From positions 107,501 to 171,500 of the forward strand of contig NZ_PDJB01000001.1 of NCBI RefSeq assembly GCF_002563895.1: a stretch of 64,000 nucleotides of DNA, read 5' to 3'. The position numbers were made by a program, and so were the translations under genes. The stretch comes from Pseudomonas lurida. Its GTDB lineage: Bacteria; Pseudomonadota; Gammaproteobacteria; Pseudomonadales; Pseudomonadaceae. The notes below the pieces were generated by a model, which was given only the letters and a program-made list of their open reading frames with translations, was not told the DNA's origin and did not search any database. How positions within the stretch are numbered: the first letter of the stretch is position 1; the number at the start of each line of letters is the position of its first letter. Of this stretch, positions 18,265 through 27,496 are shown piece by piece.

Positions 18265-19362
18265 ATGCCGAAAAAAGGCGAGAGCAAAAAACAGCGTGTG
18301 TCGGAACAAATCATTGGCCCGCTGGGCGATCCGGGCAGCCTGTATTTTCAGATGAAACAGTTCCTGCAATACCAGCGCGAACGGGGTTATTCCGAGCGCA
18401 CCGTGGGCAACCGCGAAAGCCTGCTGATTGCGTTTATCCGCTGGTGTGACGAACGAGGTCTGACCCGACCACAAGAAATCACCCGACCGATTTTAGAGCG
18501 CTACCAGCGTCATCTTTTTTTGTATCGAAAAGCCGATGGCGAAGCGCTGTCAGCGCGTAGCCAAACGGTGCGCATCACACCAATTCGGGTGTGGTTCAAG
18601 TGGCTGACCAAAACCAACCGCATCTTGTACAACCCGGCTTCCGACCTCGATCTACCGAGGATGGAACAGCGTTTGCCGAAACATATCCTCAGCAGCGACG
18701 AAGCTGAACGCATCCTCAATGTGCCGGACACCCAAACCCCGACCGGCATCCGCGACAGGGCGATGCTGGAAACCCTCTACAGCACCGGCATGCGCCGCAT
18801 GGAGTTGATTGGCCTGAGCTGGAGCGCCATCGACTACGAGCGCGGCACGGTGATGATTCGTCAGGGCAAGGGCAAAAAAGATCGGATGATTCCCATCGGC
18901 GAGCGGGCCTTGGCGTGGATCACCAAATACCGCGACGACGTCCGGCCCCATTTTGTTTTGGGCCAGGACGATGGCACCTTGTTTTTGACCCAGCAGGGCG
19001 AAGGATTTAGCCCCAATCGACTGACGCAACTGGTGCGCGAACACATCGAAAAAGCCAACATTGGTAAGCGTGGCAGTTGCCATTTGTTCCGCCACACCAT
19101 GGCCACGCTGATGCTGGAGAACGGCGCCGATATTCGTTTTATCCAGGCCATGCTCGGGCATGTCAGCCTGAACACCACGCAGATTTACACCCAGGTCAGT
19201 ATCCGGGCGCTCAAGGAAATTCACACTGCGACCCATCCGGCACGTTTGCAACGTCAGAACACAGCCAGCCAAACCATGGCTGAACCCCTTCCTGACGACC
19301 CGGTTGAGGCTCTGTTAACCGCTCTGGACGCCGAAGCGGACGAAGAGAGCGATCAGGCCTGA
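18265..19362 (+). CDS. Tyrosine recombinase/integrase (copy 1)
   Basis: 365 residues from ATG 18265, preceded by GAGG; GTG 18259 is less likely. It has an N-terminal SAM-like core-binding domain (about 30-125; FLQYQRERGYSERTV). In the catalytic domain the family residues are present: R in YSTGMRRMEL, HLFRHT (H-x-x-R), LGH and the nucleophile Y in TQIYTQ. The XerC/D-like length and motifs suggest it catalyses excision and integration of the 7.4-kb unit at GGTGCAAAAGC. It follows the primase gene closely and ends in a cluster of 16-bp repeats. Confidence 0.92.
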   Translation: MPKKGESKKQRVSEQIIGPLGDPGSLYFQMKQFLQYQRERGYSERTVGNRESLLIAFIRWCDERGLTRPQEITRPILERYQRHLFLYRKADGEALSARSQTVRITPIRVWFKWLTKTNRILYNPASDLDLPRMEQRLPKHILSSDEAERILNVPDTQTPTGIRDRAMLETLYSTGMRRMELIGLSWSAIDYERGTVMIRQGKGKKDRMIPIGERALAWITKYRDDVRPHFVLGQDDGTLFLTQQGEGFSPNRLTQLVREHIEKANIGKRGSCHLFRHTMATLMLENGADIRFIQAMLGHVSLNTTQIYTQVSIRALKEIHTATHPARLQRQNTASQTMAEPLPDDPVEALLTALDAEADEESDQA

Positions 19363-19450
19363 CAAATGCCAGACAAACACATGACAAGTGCCTGACAAGC
19401 ACCTGAAGTCATGACAAATGCCTGACAACCTCCCTACAAATGCCAGACAT
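19360..19450 (+). repeat. 16-bp direct repeats after the recombinase (copy 1)
   Basis: TGACAAATGCCAGACA (19360), TGACAAGTGCCTGACA (19382), TGACAAATGCCTGACA (19412) and a partial TACAAATGCCAGACA (19435). The first overlaps the recombinase stop codon. The array could hold recombinase arm-binding sites or replication iterons. Copy 2 is at 26775-26865. Confidence 0.7.
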
Positions 19451-19757
19451 CCCCGCAGGCCGCAAAGCGGCCTCGATCCACGGCAAAAAATACAGGCACG
19501 CCATGGATGTATACATCCGGTGCCAAAGGGGTGCCCTTTGAAACCCCAAGCCGCCTCTACGAGTCGATAAATCTGAGTCATCTTTTGGACCGGAAATGTT
19601 TTGTGGCCACCGCCTGCACGCAGTCGATGTCCGCAAAACCCTGATCAGGGCTGCGCCCCGACACCCCTTTATGTCCAAAGCCTAACGCGCTGCGCTTGTT
19701 GGCCACAGCCGACACGGCGGCTACGCCACCGCATCGTCAGGGGCTACCGAACGGGCA
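19451..19757. other. Non-coding region with palindromes (copy 1)
   Basis: No credible gene. It holds the hairpin AGGCCGC-AAA-GCGGCCT (19457-19473), a perfect 14-bp palindrome GGATGTATACATCC (19505-19518), a GGGG/CCCC inverted repeat near 19525-19545 and a perfect 12-bp palindrome CCCTGATCAGGG (19639-19650). With the adjacent direct repeats, it looks like a recombination or replication control region. Confidence 0.5.
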
Positions 19758-20081
19758 TCAGCCAGGTACTTCGCCACTGCATGCAGGCTCATCAGAGTCG
19801 ATAGGGCAAACGGTCAACTTCACGCCCAGCGCATGCACGATCACCAGCAGCGCGTCCAAGCGCAGGGTGTCACCGGCGCTGAAAAAACCTTCCAACTGAT
19901 CGTGTGTAAGCCCTGTTGCTTGGGCGATTACACCGATGCCCTTGGCGTGTGCCGCCATGCCTAATACCTTGCCGAGATAACCTGCATCACCCGTCTGAAG
20001 CGCATCCGTGAGAAAGATGGCCACCGCTTGCGGGTCGGTCATGGCGTGCGCTGGATCGTATGGAGTGAGTAGCTCGGGCAT
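19758..20081 (-). CDS. HigA-like antitoxin/DNA-binding protein, without toxin (copy 1)
   Basis: 107 residues. It has the arrangement of putative addiction-module antidotes (YDPAHAMTDPQAVAIFLTDALQTGDAGYLGKVLGMAAHAKGI, then an HTH-like GVIAQATGLTHDQLEGFF and LDALLVIVHALGVKLTV). In that family a HigB/RelE-type toxin normally lies next to it. None is visible here: only about 180 bp of non-coding sequence lies upstream before the att core. It may be a lone regulator, possibly of the element's own att or recombinase region. Confidence 0.75.
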   Translation of the reverse strand: MPELLTPYDPAHAMTDPQAVAIFLTDALQTGDAGYLGKVLGMAAHAKGIGVIAQATGLTHDQLEGFFSAGDTLRLDALLVIVHALGVKLTVCPIDSDEPACSGEVPG

Positions 20082-20264
20082 GGGAAATGACTCGCGTGAC
20101 AGAAATTTAAAATAGCGTATTGAGCGTGTTGAAACGGATTCAAAACCCGCGTCGGGGTGGTTTTGTGGGGTGACAGCGCGCCACCTGATCCGACCGGCGT
20201 GCAGGCCGCGCCACGTCTGGCGTTGCGCGTGTAGACAACGAAAATCGCGTCGGGTGATACTGTT

Positions 20265-20275
20265 GGTGCAAAAGC
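20265..20275 (+). other. att core 2 (junction between tandem units)
   Basis: GGTGCAAAAGC between the end of copy 1 (GATACTGTT to its left) and the toxin tip of copy 2 (TACTGGTGGCG to its right). This is the sequence expected at the closure point of a circular form of the unit. Confidence 0.85.
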
Positions 20276-20714
20276 TACTGGTGGCGTTGCTGGAAAGGTA
20301 GATGATCTTGCCTCTACTGGGACACCTGTTCGTCCCACACCCCAAAAATCTGAAATTGATGTCGGCGCTGATCTTGGTGCTGGAGCTCGCCCACAAGTCA
20401 GTTATAAAAATGGACAAGAAGTTCCTTACGGCACTTCGGGTAGTGTTCGTCCAGACTGGTGTGTAGGTAACGTATGCAGTGTTGAAGTGAAAAACTACAA
20501 CATCGCAAAAAATCAAAGCGGATTGATTAGTAATGTTTCCAAGCAAGCCCTCCAGCGAGCTGAAAATTTACCGCAAGGAATGCAGCAGCAAGTCGTTATT
20601 GATATTCGAGGGCAAGCTGTTACGCCTGTGCAGCGTGCGCAAATCGTTCGTGGAATAGTTGATAAGTCAAATGGGGCAATATCTCCCTCATCCATCAGGT
20701 TTAAAGCAGAATGA
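20265..20714 (+). pseudogene. Promoterless second copy of the CdiA toxin tip
   Basis: Identical to the tip at 12850-13299, but not attached to a cdiA body. In frame upstream there is a TAG at 20232-20234 and no start codon before GAKATG. It is a silent toxin reserve unless recombination joins it to cdiA. Internal GTG or ATG starts would give fragments lacking part of the domain. Confidence 0.8.
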
Positions 20715-21211
20715 AAAATGTAGGTGTTCTTGCCGCAATGACAATATCTGTCTTAGGTCCAGCCTCTGACGTTGACTGTTTTTTTAAGTCAGTTGTGTTT
20801 TTTCTTGAGGGCGGCAAAAGAGGAAGCAGGTATCCCTTGGTTACAGAGAAGCTTTATTGCCGCTCTTTAAGCAAAAACGAACTGGCTGAGTTAAAGATAG
20901 ATTTAGAGAGTGTAAGGGCTGAGTTTAATAGCATTCCTGCGGATAGCTTTGATATAAGCGCTTTCGGGGTGGACGAGGAAAATACTCGTTTGCTTTTGAG
21001 TGGTAATACTCTGGCTGATATCTTTGCTCGCTTCTTCAAAATTATTTTTGATGCTGTCGAATGTTCAGATGTTTTTTATAAAGAGTTTAATGAGTACGTC
21101 CCTTTAAGAATCGGCTTTACCGACGCGCCTGACTATATTTTTGATGTGAATCGTTCCGAAGACTTGTATAACTCTCTTGCTTCTGACGAGTTACCGTTCT
21201 GGCGTCGCTGA
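20711..21211 (+). CDS. cdiI: CDI immunity protein, second copy
   Basis: 166 residues identical to 13296-13796. It overlaps the silent toxin tip by ATGA. It may be expressed from a promoter inside the toxin region, since orphan immunity genes often are, but none is certain. Confidence 0.75.
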   Translation: MKNVGVLAAMTISVLGPASDVDCFFKSVVFFLEGGKRGSRYPLVTEKLYCRSLSKNELAELKIDLESVRAEFNSIPADSFDISAFGVDEENTRLLLSGNTLADIFARFFKIIFDAVECSDVFYKEFNEYVPLRIGFTDAPDYIFDVNRSEDLYNSLASDELPFWRR

Positions 21212-21238
21212 TCTGTAGAAATTCTATTTTTTATTTAG

Positions 21239-21262
21239 CACCGGCTTAACGCCGGTGTTTTT
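21239..21262 (+). terminator. Terminator after cdiI (copy 2)
   Basis: Same CACCGGC / GCCGGTG stem and T run as at 13824-13847. Confidence 0.83.
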
Positions 21263-21356
21263 GCATCCGATTTGCAGCCCTTTTGCTATCTATTTGCTTC
21301 CCTTTTGCTCCCAGGTTGCATCCTTTCTGCACTCAGGTTGTACCCCTTTTGCACCC
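21258..21356 (+). repeat. Nine tandem 11-bp repeats, ori-like (copy 2)
   Basis: Second copy of the 11-bp-periodic TTTTGC array, identical to 13843-13941. The non-coding AT-rich stretch to 21612 matches 13942-14197. Confidence 0.7.
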
Positions 21357-21612
21357 ATCCTTACGACCTACGGTCTACCTGCTCAATACGCCCTTTTTCA
21401 GCATGATTTTTCGCTCCTTAACAGGAGCAAAATCTCAATACACAACACGCACCCCCGTCCGGGGTAAGTGTTTCCTTGTAGATCAAAGGGTTAGCCATTT
21501 TTCGTGCTGATTGGTGGTTATACATTTGTAATACAAAACAGAGCTAACTATTTGATTTGTCTAGGATCATGTGTATAGCTTTTGTTATACATCGCTCCAT
21601 AACTTCGCTTGC

Positions 21613-22098
21613 TTAGCTGTTTCGCCTGTCCCGAGCCTTTTCCAACGGATCAACCAGTTGCTCTGTCATGGCCAGCAGAAAGAATCCCCAGACGATAGCG
21701 GCATAAGCCCAAAAGCTATTGAGGTACTGTAGCCAAATGAAATGATCGTGACCAAATATGCTCAGCAGAGCATAGGCAAACAACAAAGCTGCGATAACTG
21801 GAAAGAGCAGAAAATTTGTCTTTAGGTACAGCTCAAAATGTAGTTCGGCAATTAGTTTGTAAGTGAGAAGTGCTATTCCGCCGGACCAAATGGCTTTTAG
21901 CCCAAAAATAAGAAAGAATCGTCTCGTCTGAACAGCTTCTGAGAGATGATCTGGTATGCCGAACCATATGCTGCCGTCAACCGAAATCTGTGGGCCACTT
22001 ATTAGGAAATAAGCCACTGCCAGCATTGGCCAAGCAAGGATTTTTGAAAGGTCTTGCAGGTTTTTTACATCAGTGAGTTTCGGCATTACGTCAGCCAT
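21613..22098 (-). CDS. Predicted four-helix membrane protein (copy 2)
   Basis: Identical to 14198-14683: 161 residues, four hydrophobic segments and a charged C-terminus. Unrecognised; it is paired with the XRE gene upstream of it. Confidence 0.6.
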   Translation of the reverse strand: MADVMPKLTDVKNLQDLSKILAWPMLAVAYFLISGPQISVDGSIWFGIPDHLSEAVQTRRFFLIFGLKAIWSGGIALLTYKLIAELHFELYLKTNFLLFPVIAALLFAYALLSIFGHDHFIWLQYLNSFWAYAAIVWGFFLLAMTEQLVDPLEKARDRRNS

Positions 22099-22148
22099 AT
22101 TCGAGCAGTCCTTAGTTTCGTATATCTACCCGTCCTTGGTTTTCTCGG

Positions 22149-22538
22149 TTATGCGCCGGGCAGCCTATTGTTATCCGTCCCCATGATTTTTGATGCCTGA
22201 TACTTGAGAATCATCCCATCGAGCAGTGCCTTTATCACTGATTTCTCGGCTTCGGGCATATGGCTGACGGCCTCAAAGCGGAGGCGCAAATCGTCGGACG
22301 GCCCGCGTTCTCCTTCAGCAAACACCAAATCATCCAAACTGACGTGCAGAGCCTGAGCAAGCCGAATTAGGGCTTCTAAGGTTGGCTGCGCCGTCCCTGC
22401 CTCATAACGCCGAATCTGATTAACGTGCACTGACGCGGTGTCAGCCAGAGTTTGCTGGGTTAGATCGGCGGCTTTGCGCAGCTGGATCAGGCGTGTGGGG
22501 AAATGCATGGGTAGGAACCAGATCGTTTCGGATTCCAT
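22149..22538 (-). CDS. XRE-family transcriptional regulator (copy 2)
   Basis: Identical to 14734-15123: Cro/C1 helix-turn-helix, 129 residues, divergent from the primase of copy 2. Two gene copies may change repressor dosage and so the excision behaviour of the tandem array. Confidence 0.85.
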   Translation of the reverse strand: MESETIWFLPMHFPTRLIQLRKAADLTQQTLADTASVHVNQIRRYEAGTAQPTLEALIRLAQALHVSLDDLVFAEGERGPSDDLRLRFEAVSHMPEAEKSVIKALLDGMILKYQASKIMGTDNNRLPGA

Positions 22539-22565
22539 AACTGTATGCCCTGTCTCTGATAAGGT

Positions 22566-22593
22566 TTGACTTGGACACAGTATAAGGTATTAA
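22566..22593 (+). promoter_or_regulatory. Predicted sigma-70 promoter of primase operon (copy 2)
   Basis: TTGACT, 16-bp spacer, TATTAA; identical to 15151-15178. Confidence 0.5.
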
Positions 22594-22637
22594 AATAAAA
22601 CCTCAAACGAGCGTTGACGTATTTTGGAGAAAACCCG

Positions 22638-25600
22638 ATGGCCCGCATCCCCGAAGCCGAACTGGAACGCCTCAAACGGGAGGTGTCGCTGGTTCGGCTG
22701 ATCCAGTCGCAGGGTCATGAGTTGAAAAAGCGCGGCAAGGACTGGGTAATGTGCTGCGTGTTTCATGACGAAAGCACACCCAGCCTGTCGGTCTCCGAGG
22801 AGAAAAATCTCTATCACTGCTTTGGCTGCGGGGCCGCAGGTTCGGTGATCGATTGGGTGATGAAAACTCAAGGCGTGTCGTTGCCGCACGCGGTTCAACT
22901 GCTGCGCAACGACGCACCACTGGAGAGCGCGGAAAAAGTCGGTGTGTCGCGCAGCCAAACCCGACACCTCCCTTCTTTAGCTGCGGGCTCTTCTGATCTT
23001 GAAGCCGCGGCGCTGCTGCGTTCGGTGGCTGAGTTCTATCACGCCAATTTCAAACAGTCCCCCGAAGCATTGGCCTATCTGGCGTCTCGCGGCCTGAACC
23101 ATCCCGAGCTGATCGAGCATTTTCAGCTCGGCTATGCCAATAAAACCCTGACCTATCGTTTGCCTGCCGGATATACCCAGGCAGGCCGCCAGATGCGTGA
23201 GCAGTTGCAGGCCTTGGGTGTTTTGCGTTCTACCGGACACGAACATTTAAACGGTTGTCTGGTCGTGCCGGTGTTGGGTCTGGAAGACGGCGCGCAGCCG
23301 GAGCAATCCGGGCGAGTGATGCAGCTTTACGGACGGCGAATGCAGCCGAACAACAAAATTCCGGCTAACCAATCTCGGCATTTGTACTTGGCCACGCCGT
23401 TGCGCGGAGTCTGGAACGAAGCGGCGTTGTTGGCCAATCTGGAAATTATTCTCTGTGAGTCGCTGATCGACGCCATGACCTTTTGGTGTGCGGGTTTTCG
23501 CAACGTCATCAGCGCTTACGGTGTGAACGGTTTTTCCCAAGATCACTGGCAGGCCCTGAAACACCACGGCACCCAGCGGGTAATTATTGCTTTCGACCGC
23601 GACTCAGCGGGAGACGCAGCAGCCGAAAAACTGGCCGAGGAACTACGCTCTGCCGGCATCGAAGTATTTCGTTTGTTGTTCCCACAAGGTATGGACGCTA
23701 ACGCTTTCGCCTTGCAGGTAGAAAATCCGGCCCAGGCGCTGGGCGAACTGCTGCAACAGGCGCTGTGGCAGGGCCAAGGCATGCCGGTTTTGGTCGAGCC
23801 AGAAATCACTTTTTCTTTAGCCGCTGCGCCGCAGGCAACCGCCGAGTTGCCACCGGTGCCGGGAGTTTCCGATTCGGAAACTTTGACGGTCGCGGGACCA
23901 GTTTCCGAATCGGAAACTTTTAGCGAAAACGCCCAGGGCGATCTTTTGTTGGCCGTTGCCGACCGTCGATGGCGGGTACGTGGCTGGAAAAAGAACCTCG
24001 GCCCGGAGCAAATGCGGGTCAATGTGCAGGTGCGCCGCGAGGTCGCCGAAGAGCACGTAATGGGCCGCGAAGCGGCCTATTACGTGGACAGTTTTGATTT
24101 GTATGCGGCCAAAGCCCGGTATAGCTATTTGAAACAGGCCAGCATAGAGCTGGGCGTGCCGGAAGAAATTATCAAGCGCGACCTGGGCAAGTTGTTGCTC
24201 AAGCTGGAAGGTTTGCAGGAAGCGACAATCCAGGCGGCACTGGCCCCGAAAAATCCCACCCCGACGCTGAGCGCCGAGGATGAGCTGGCCGCATTAAACC
24301 TGTTGCGTGCGCCGAATCTGATCGAGCGCATCGAGGCAGATTTGACCCGTTGTGGTGTCGTCGGTGAATCCTACAACCTGCTGGCCGGGTACTTGGCGGC
24401 CGTTTCTCGCAAACTTGATCAGCCCTTGGCGGTGTTAATTCAGTCATCAAGCGCGGCCGGTAAATCAAGCCTGATGGACGCAGTTCTAAACCTGATGCCG
24501 GAAGAAGAACGCATCCAATACAGCGCCATGACCGGCCAGAGCCTTTTCTATCTTGGCGAAACGGATCTGCAACACAAGATTCTGGCCATCGCCGAGGAAG
24601 AGGGCGTTCGCCAAGCGGCCTATGCCCTGAAATTGCTGCAATCGGACGGCGAATTGACCATTGCCAGCACCGGCAAGGACGAAGCCACCGGCAACCTGGT
24701 GACCAAGCAATACAGCGTCAAGGGCCCGGTGATGTTGATGCTCACCACCACGGCCATCGACGTGGACGAAGAACTGCTCAACCGTTGTTTGGTGCTGACC
24801 ATCAACGAAAGCCGCGAACAAACCGAAGCCATTCACGCAGCCCAACGCAAAAAACAAACCCTCGACGGCCTGCTGGCCGACGCTGAAAAACAGGCGATTA
24901 CTCGCCTGCATCAGAACGCCCAGCGCCTGATCAAAACCGTGGCGGTGGTCAATCCGTTTGCTGATCAACTGACGTTTCTTTCGGACAAAACCCGCACCCG
25001 GCGCGACCACATGAAGTACCTGACGCTGATTCGCTGCATTGCCTTGCTGCATCAGCATCAACGCCCGATCAAACACGTCGAGCATCGCGGCAAATCCCTG
25101 GCCTACATCGAGGTCACGAAGGGCGACATTGTGTTGGCCAACCGGCTGGCCCACGACATTCTTGGTCGCACCCTGGACGAACTACCGCCGCAAACGCGGC
25201 GTTTGCTGGAGCTGTTGCAAGGCTGGGTCGAGGCCCGAAGTCAGGCGCAGGGACTCAAAGAAAAAGAGTTTCGGTTCGGTCGCAAGGACGTGCGCGAGGC
25301 CACTGGCTGGGGAGATACCCAGTTAAAAATCCATTTGGGCCGACTGACCGAACTGGAATACCTGCTGCTGCACCGCAAGGGGTTGGCCCATGAATACACC
25401 CTCACGTATGACGGCAAAAGTGGCAACCAACCGCACCTGATGGGCTTGATCGATGCCGACCAACTCGACAACACATCCGCTCGGTCGGGGGATTCAGAAA
25501 AGCGGTCGGACTCAGGTCGGGTCATGGTCGGTACTCAGTCGGACACCCTCAACCATGCGCAAAGCCACGCTGTTTCTGGCGTTGAGGCCGAAGCGGTCGG

Positions 25601-25667
25601 CCTGAACGAAAAAGCACTGATCCAGCCGCCACAAAAAAACCACTCCGCGTTGTCCAGCGCCGTCTAA
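22638..25667 (+). CDS. CHC2/TOPRIM primase fused to ATPase (copy 2)
   Basis: Identical to 15223-18252: 1009 residues with CHC2 zinc finger, TOPRIM motifs and C-terminal P-loop ATPase. The start is ATG 22638 behind GGAG. It is co-transcribed with the recombinase of copy 2. Confidence 0.85.
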   Translation: MARIPEAELERLKREVSLVRLIQSQGHELKKRGKDWVMCCVFHDESTPSLSVSEEKNLYHCFGCGAAGSVIDWVMKTQGVSLPHAVQLLRNDAPLESAEKVGVSRSQTRHLPSLAAGSSDLEAAALLRSVAEFYHANFKQSPEALAYLASRGLNHPELIEHFQLGYANKTLTYRLPAGYTQAGRQMREQLQALGVLRSTGHEHLNGCLVVPVLGLEDGAQPEQSGRVMQLYGRRMQPNNKIPANQSRHLYLATPLRGVWNEAALLANLEIILCESLIDAMTFWCAGFRNVISAYGVNGFSQDHWQALKHHGTQRVIIAFDRDSAGDAAAEKLAEELRSAGIEVFRLLFPQGMDANAFALQVENPAQALGELLQQALWQGQGMPVLVEPEITFSLAAAPQATAELPPVPGVSDSETLTVAGPVSESETFSENAQGDLLLAVADRRWRVRGWKKNLGPEQMRVNVQVRREVAEEHVMGREAAYYVDSFDLYAAKARYSYLKQASIELGVPEEIIKRDLGKLLLKLEGLQEATIQAALAPKNPTPTLSAEDELAALNLLRAPNLIERIEADLTRCGVVGESYNLLAGYLAAVSRKLDQPLAVLIQSSSAAGKSSLMDAVLNLMPEEERIQYSAMTGQSLFYLGETDLQHKILAIAEEEGVRQAAYALKLLQSDGELTIASTGKDEATGNLVTKQYSVKGPVMLMLTTTAIDVDEELLNRCLVLTINESREQTEAIHAAQRKKQTLDGLLADAEKQAITRLHQNAQRLIKTVAVVNPFADQLTFLSDKTRTRRDHMKYLTLIRCIALLHQHQRPIKHVEHRGKSLAYIEVTKGDIVLANRLAHDILGRTLDELPPQTRRLLELLQGWVEARSQAQGLKEKEFRFGRKDVREATGWGDTQLKIHLGRLTELEYLLLHRKGLAHEYTLTYDGKSGNQPHLMGLIDADQLDNTSARSGDSEKRSDSGRVMVGTQSDTLNHAQSHAVSGVEAEAVGLNEKALIQPPQKNHSALSSAV
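23864..23918. repeat. Pair of 19-bp palindromes inside primase gene (copy 2)
   Basis: Same two mutually reverse-complementary AGTTTCCGA(T/A)TCGGAAACT palindromes as in copy 1, at 23864-23882 and 23900-23918. Confidence 0.7.
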
Positions 25668-25679
25668 GTCGAGGTGGTT

Positions 25680-26777
25680 ATGCCGAAAAAAGGCGAGAGC
25701 AAAAAACAGCGTGTGTCGGAACAAATCATTGGCCCGCTGGGCGATCCGGGCAGCCTGTATTTTCAGATGAAACAGTTCCTGCAATACCAGCGCGAACGGG
25801 GTTATTCCGAGCGCACCGTGGGCAACCGCGAAAGCCTGCTGATTGCGTTTATCCGCTGGTGTGACGAACGAGGTCTGACCCGACCACAAGAAATCACCCG
25901 ACCGATTTTAGAGCGCTACCAGCGTCATCTTTTTTTGTATCGAAAAGCCGATGGCGAAGCGCTGTCAGCGCGTAGCCAAACGGTGCGCATCACACCAATT
26001 CGGGTGTGGTTCAAGTGGCTGACCAAAACCAACCGCATCTTGTACAACCCGGCTTCCGACCTCGATCTACCGAGGATGGAACAGCGTTTGCCGAAACATA
26101 TCCTCAGCAGCGACGAAGCTGAACGCATCCTCAATGTGCCGGACACCCAAACCCCGACCGGCATCCGCGACAGGGCGATGCTGGAAACCCTCTACAGCAC
26201 CGGCATGCGCCGCATGGAGTTGATTGGCCTGAGCTGGAGCGCCATCGACTACGAGCGCGGCACGGTGATGATTCGTCAGGGCAAGGGCAAAAAAGATCGG
26301 ATGATTCCCATCGGCGAGCGGGCCTTGGCGTGGATCACCAAATACCGCGACGACGTCCGGCCCCATTTTGTTTTGGGCCAGGACGATGGCACCTTGTTTT
26401 TGACCCAGCAGGGCGAAGGATTTAGCCCCAATCGACTGACGCAACTGGTGCGCGAACACATCGAAAAAGCCAACATTGGTAAGCGTGGCAGTTGCCATTT
26501 GTTCCGCCACACCATGGCCACGCTGATGCTGGAGAACGGCGCCGATATTCGTTTTATCCAGGCCATGCTCGGGCATGTCAGCCTGAACACCACGCAGATT
26601 TACACCCAGGTCAGTATCCGGGCGCTCAAGGAAATTCACACTGCGACCCATCCGGCACGTTTGCAACGTCAGAACACAGCCAGCCAAACCATGGCTGAAC
26701 CCCTTCCTGACGACCCGGTTGAGGCTCTGTTAACCGCTCTGGACGCCGAAGCGGACGAAGAGAGCGATCAGGCCTGA
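25680..26777 (+). CDS. Tyrosine recombinase/integrase (copy 2)
   Basis: Identical to 18265-19362: 365 residues with the R, H-x-x-R, LGH and Y catalytic set. With three att cores flanking the two units, either recombinase copy could excise one or both units. Confidence 0.92.
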   Translation: MPKKGESKKQRVSEQIIGPLGDPGSLYFQMKQFLQYQRERGYSERTVGNRESLLIAFIRWCDERGLTRPQEITRPILERYQRHLFLYRKADGEALSARSQTVRITPIRVWFKWLTKTNRILYNPASDLDLPRMEQRLPKHILSSDEAERILNVPDTQTPTGIRDRAMLETLYSTGMRRMELIGLSWSAIDYERGTVMIRQGKGKKDRMIPIGERALAWITKYRDDVRPHFVLGQDDGTLFLTQQGEGFSPNRLTQLVREHIEKANIGKRGSCHLFRHTMATLMLENGADIRFIQAMLGHVSLNTTQIYTQVSIRALKEIHTATHPARLQRQNTASQTMAEPLPDDPVEALLTALDAEADEESDQA

Positions 26778-26865
26778 CAAATGCCAGACAAACACATGAC
26801 AAGTGCCTGACAAGCACCTGAAGTCATGACAAATGCCTGACAACCTCCCTACAAATGCCAGACAT
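26775..26865 (+). repeat. 16-bp direct repeats after the recombinase (copy 2)
   Basis: Second copy of the TGACAARTGCCWGACA cluster. The palindrome-rich non-coding region to 27172 matches 19451-19757, with GGATGTATACATCC at 26920-26933 and CCCTGATCAGGG at 27054-27065. Confidence 0.7.
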
Positions 26866-27172
26866 CCCCGCAGGCCGCAAAGCGGCCTCGATCCACGGCA
26901 AAAAATACAGGCACGCCATGGATGTATACATCCGGTGCCAAAGGGGTGCCCTTTGAAACCCCAAGCCGCCTCTACGAGTCGATAAATCTGAGTCATCTTT
27001 TGGACCGGAAATGTTTTGTGGCCACCGCCTGCACGCAGTCGATGTCCGCAAAACCCTGATCAGGGCTGCGCCCCGACACCCCTTTATGTCCAAAGCCTAA
27101 CGCGCTGCGCTTGTTGGCCACAGCCGACACGGCGGCTACGCCACCGCATCGTCAGGGGCTACCGAACGGGCA

Positions 27173-27496
27173 TCAGCCAGGTACTTCGCCACTGCATGCA
27201 GGCTCATCAGAGTCGATAGGGCAAACGGTCAACTTCACGCCCAGCGCATGCACGATCACCAGCAGCGCGTCCAAGCGCAGGGTGTCACCGGCGCTGAAAA
27301 AACCTTCCAACTGATCGTGTGTAAGCCCTGTTGCTTGGGCGATTACACCGATGCCCTTGGCGTGTGCCGCCATGCCTAATACCTTGCCGAGATAACCTGC
27401 ATCACCCGTCTGAAGCGCATCCGTGAGAAAGATGGCCACCGCTTGCGGGTCGGTCATGGCGTGCGCTGGATCGTATGGAGTGAGTAGCTCGGGCAT
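27173..27496 (-). CDS. HigA-like antitoxin/DNA-binding protein, without toxin (copy 2)
   Basis: Identical to 19758-20081: 107 residues, antidote-type protein with no partner toxin in the 180 bp upstream. It is the last gene of the unit before the right att core. Confidence 0.75.
   Translation of the reverse strand: MPELLTPYDPAHAMTDPQAVAIFLTDALQTGDAGYLGKVLGMAAHAKGIGVIAQATGLTHDQLEGFFSAGDTLRLDALLVIVHALGVKLTVCPIDSDEPACSGEVPG

Larger units (their letters stand above)
12850..20264 (+). mobile_element. CDI toxin-exchange element, copy 1 (7,415 bp)
   Basis: Unit bounded by GGTGCAAAAGC. Gene order is toxin tip (fused in frame to cdiA), immunity, 11-bp repeat array, membrane protein (-), XRE regulator (-), primase-helicase (+), tyrosine recombinase (+), 16-bp repeat array, antitoxin-like gene (-). 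A replicative protein plus an integrase, together with insertion at a cdiA codon motif, suggests an autonomous element that replaces the CdiA toxin. The whole unit is repeated directly as copy 2 with all predicted proteins identical. I know the component families but not this combination as a named element. Confidence 0.8.

Noticed and set aside
19758..20546. A 262-residue minus-strand protein in copy 1
   Set aside because: The upstream half is the antisense of the toxin tip. In copy 2 the frame is only 107 codons, so the start is the ATG at 20081.
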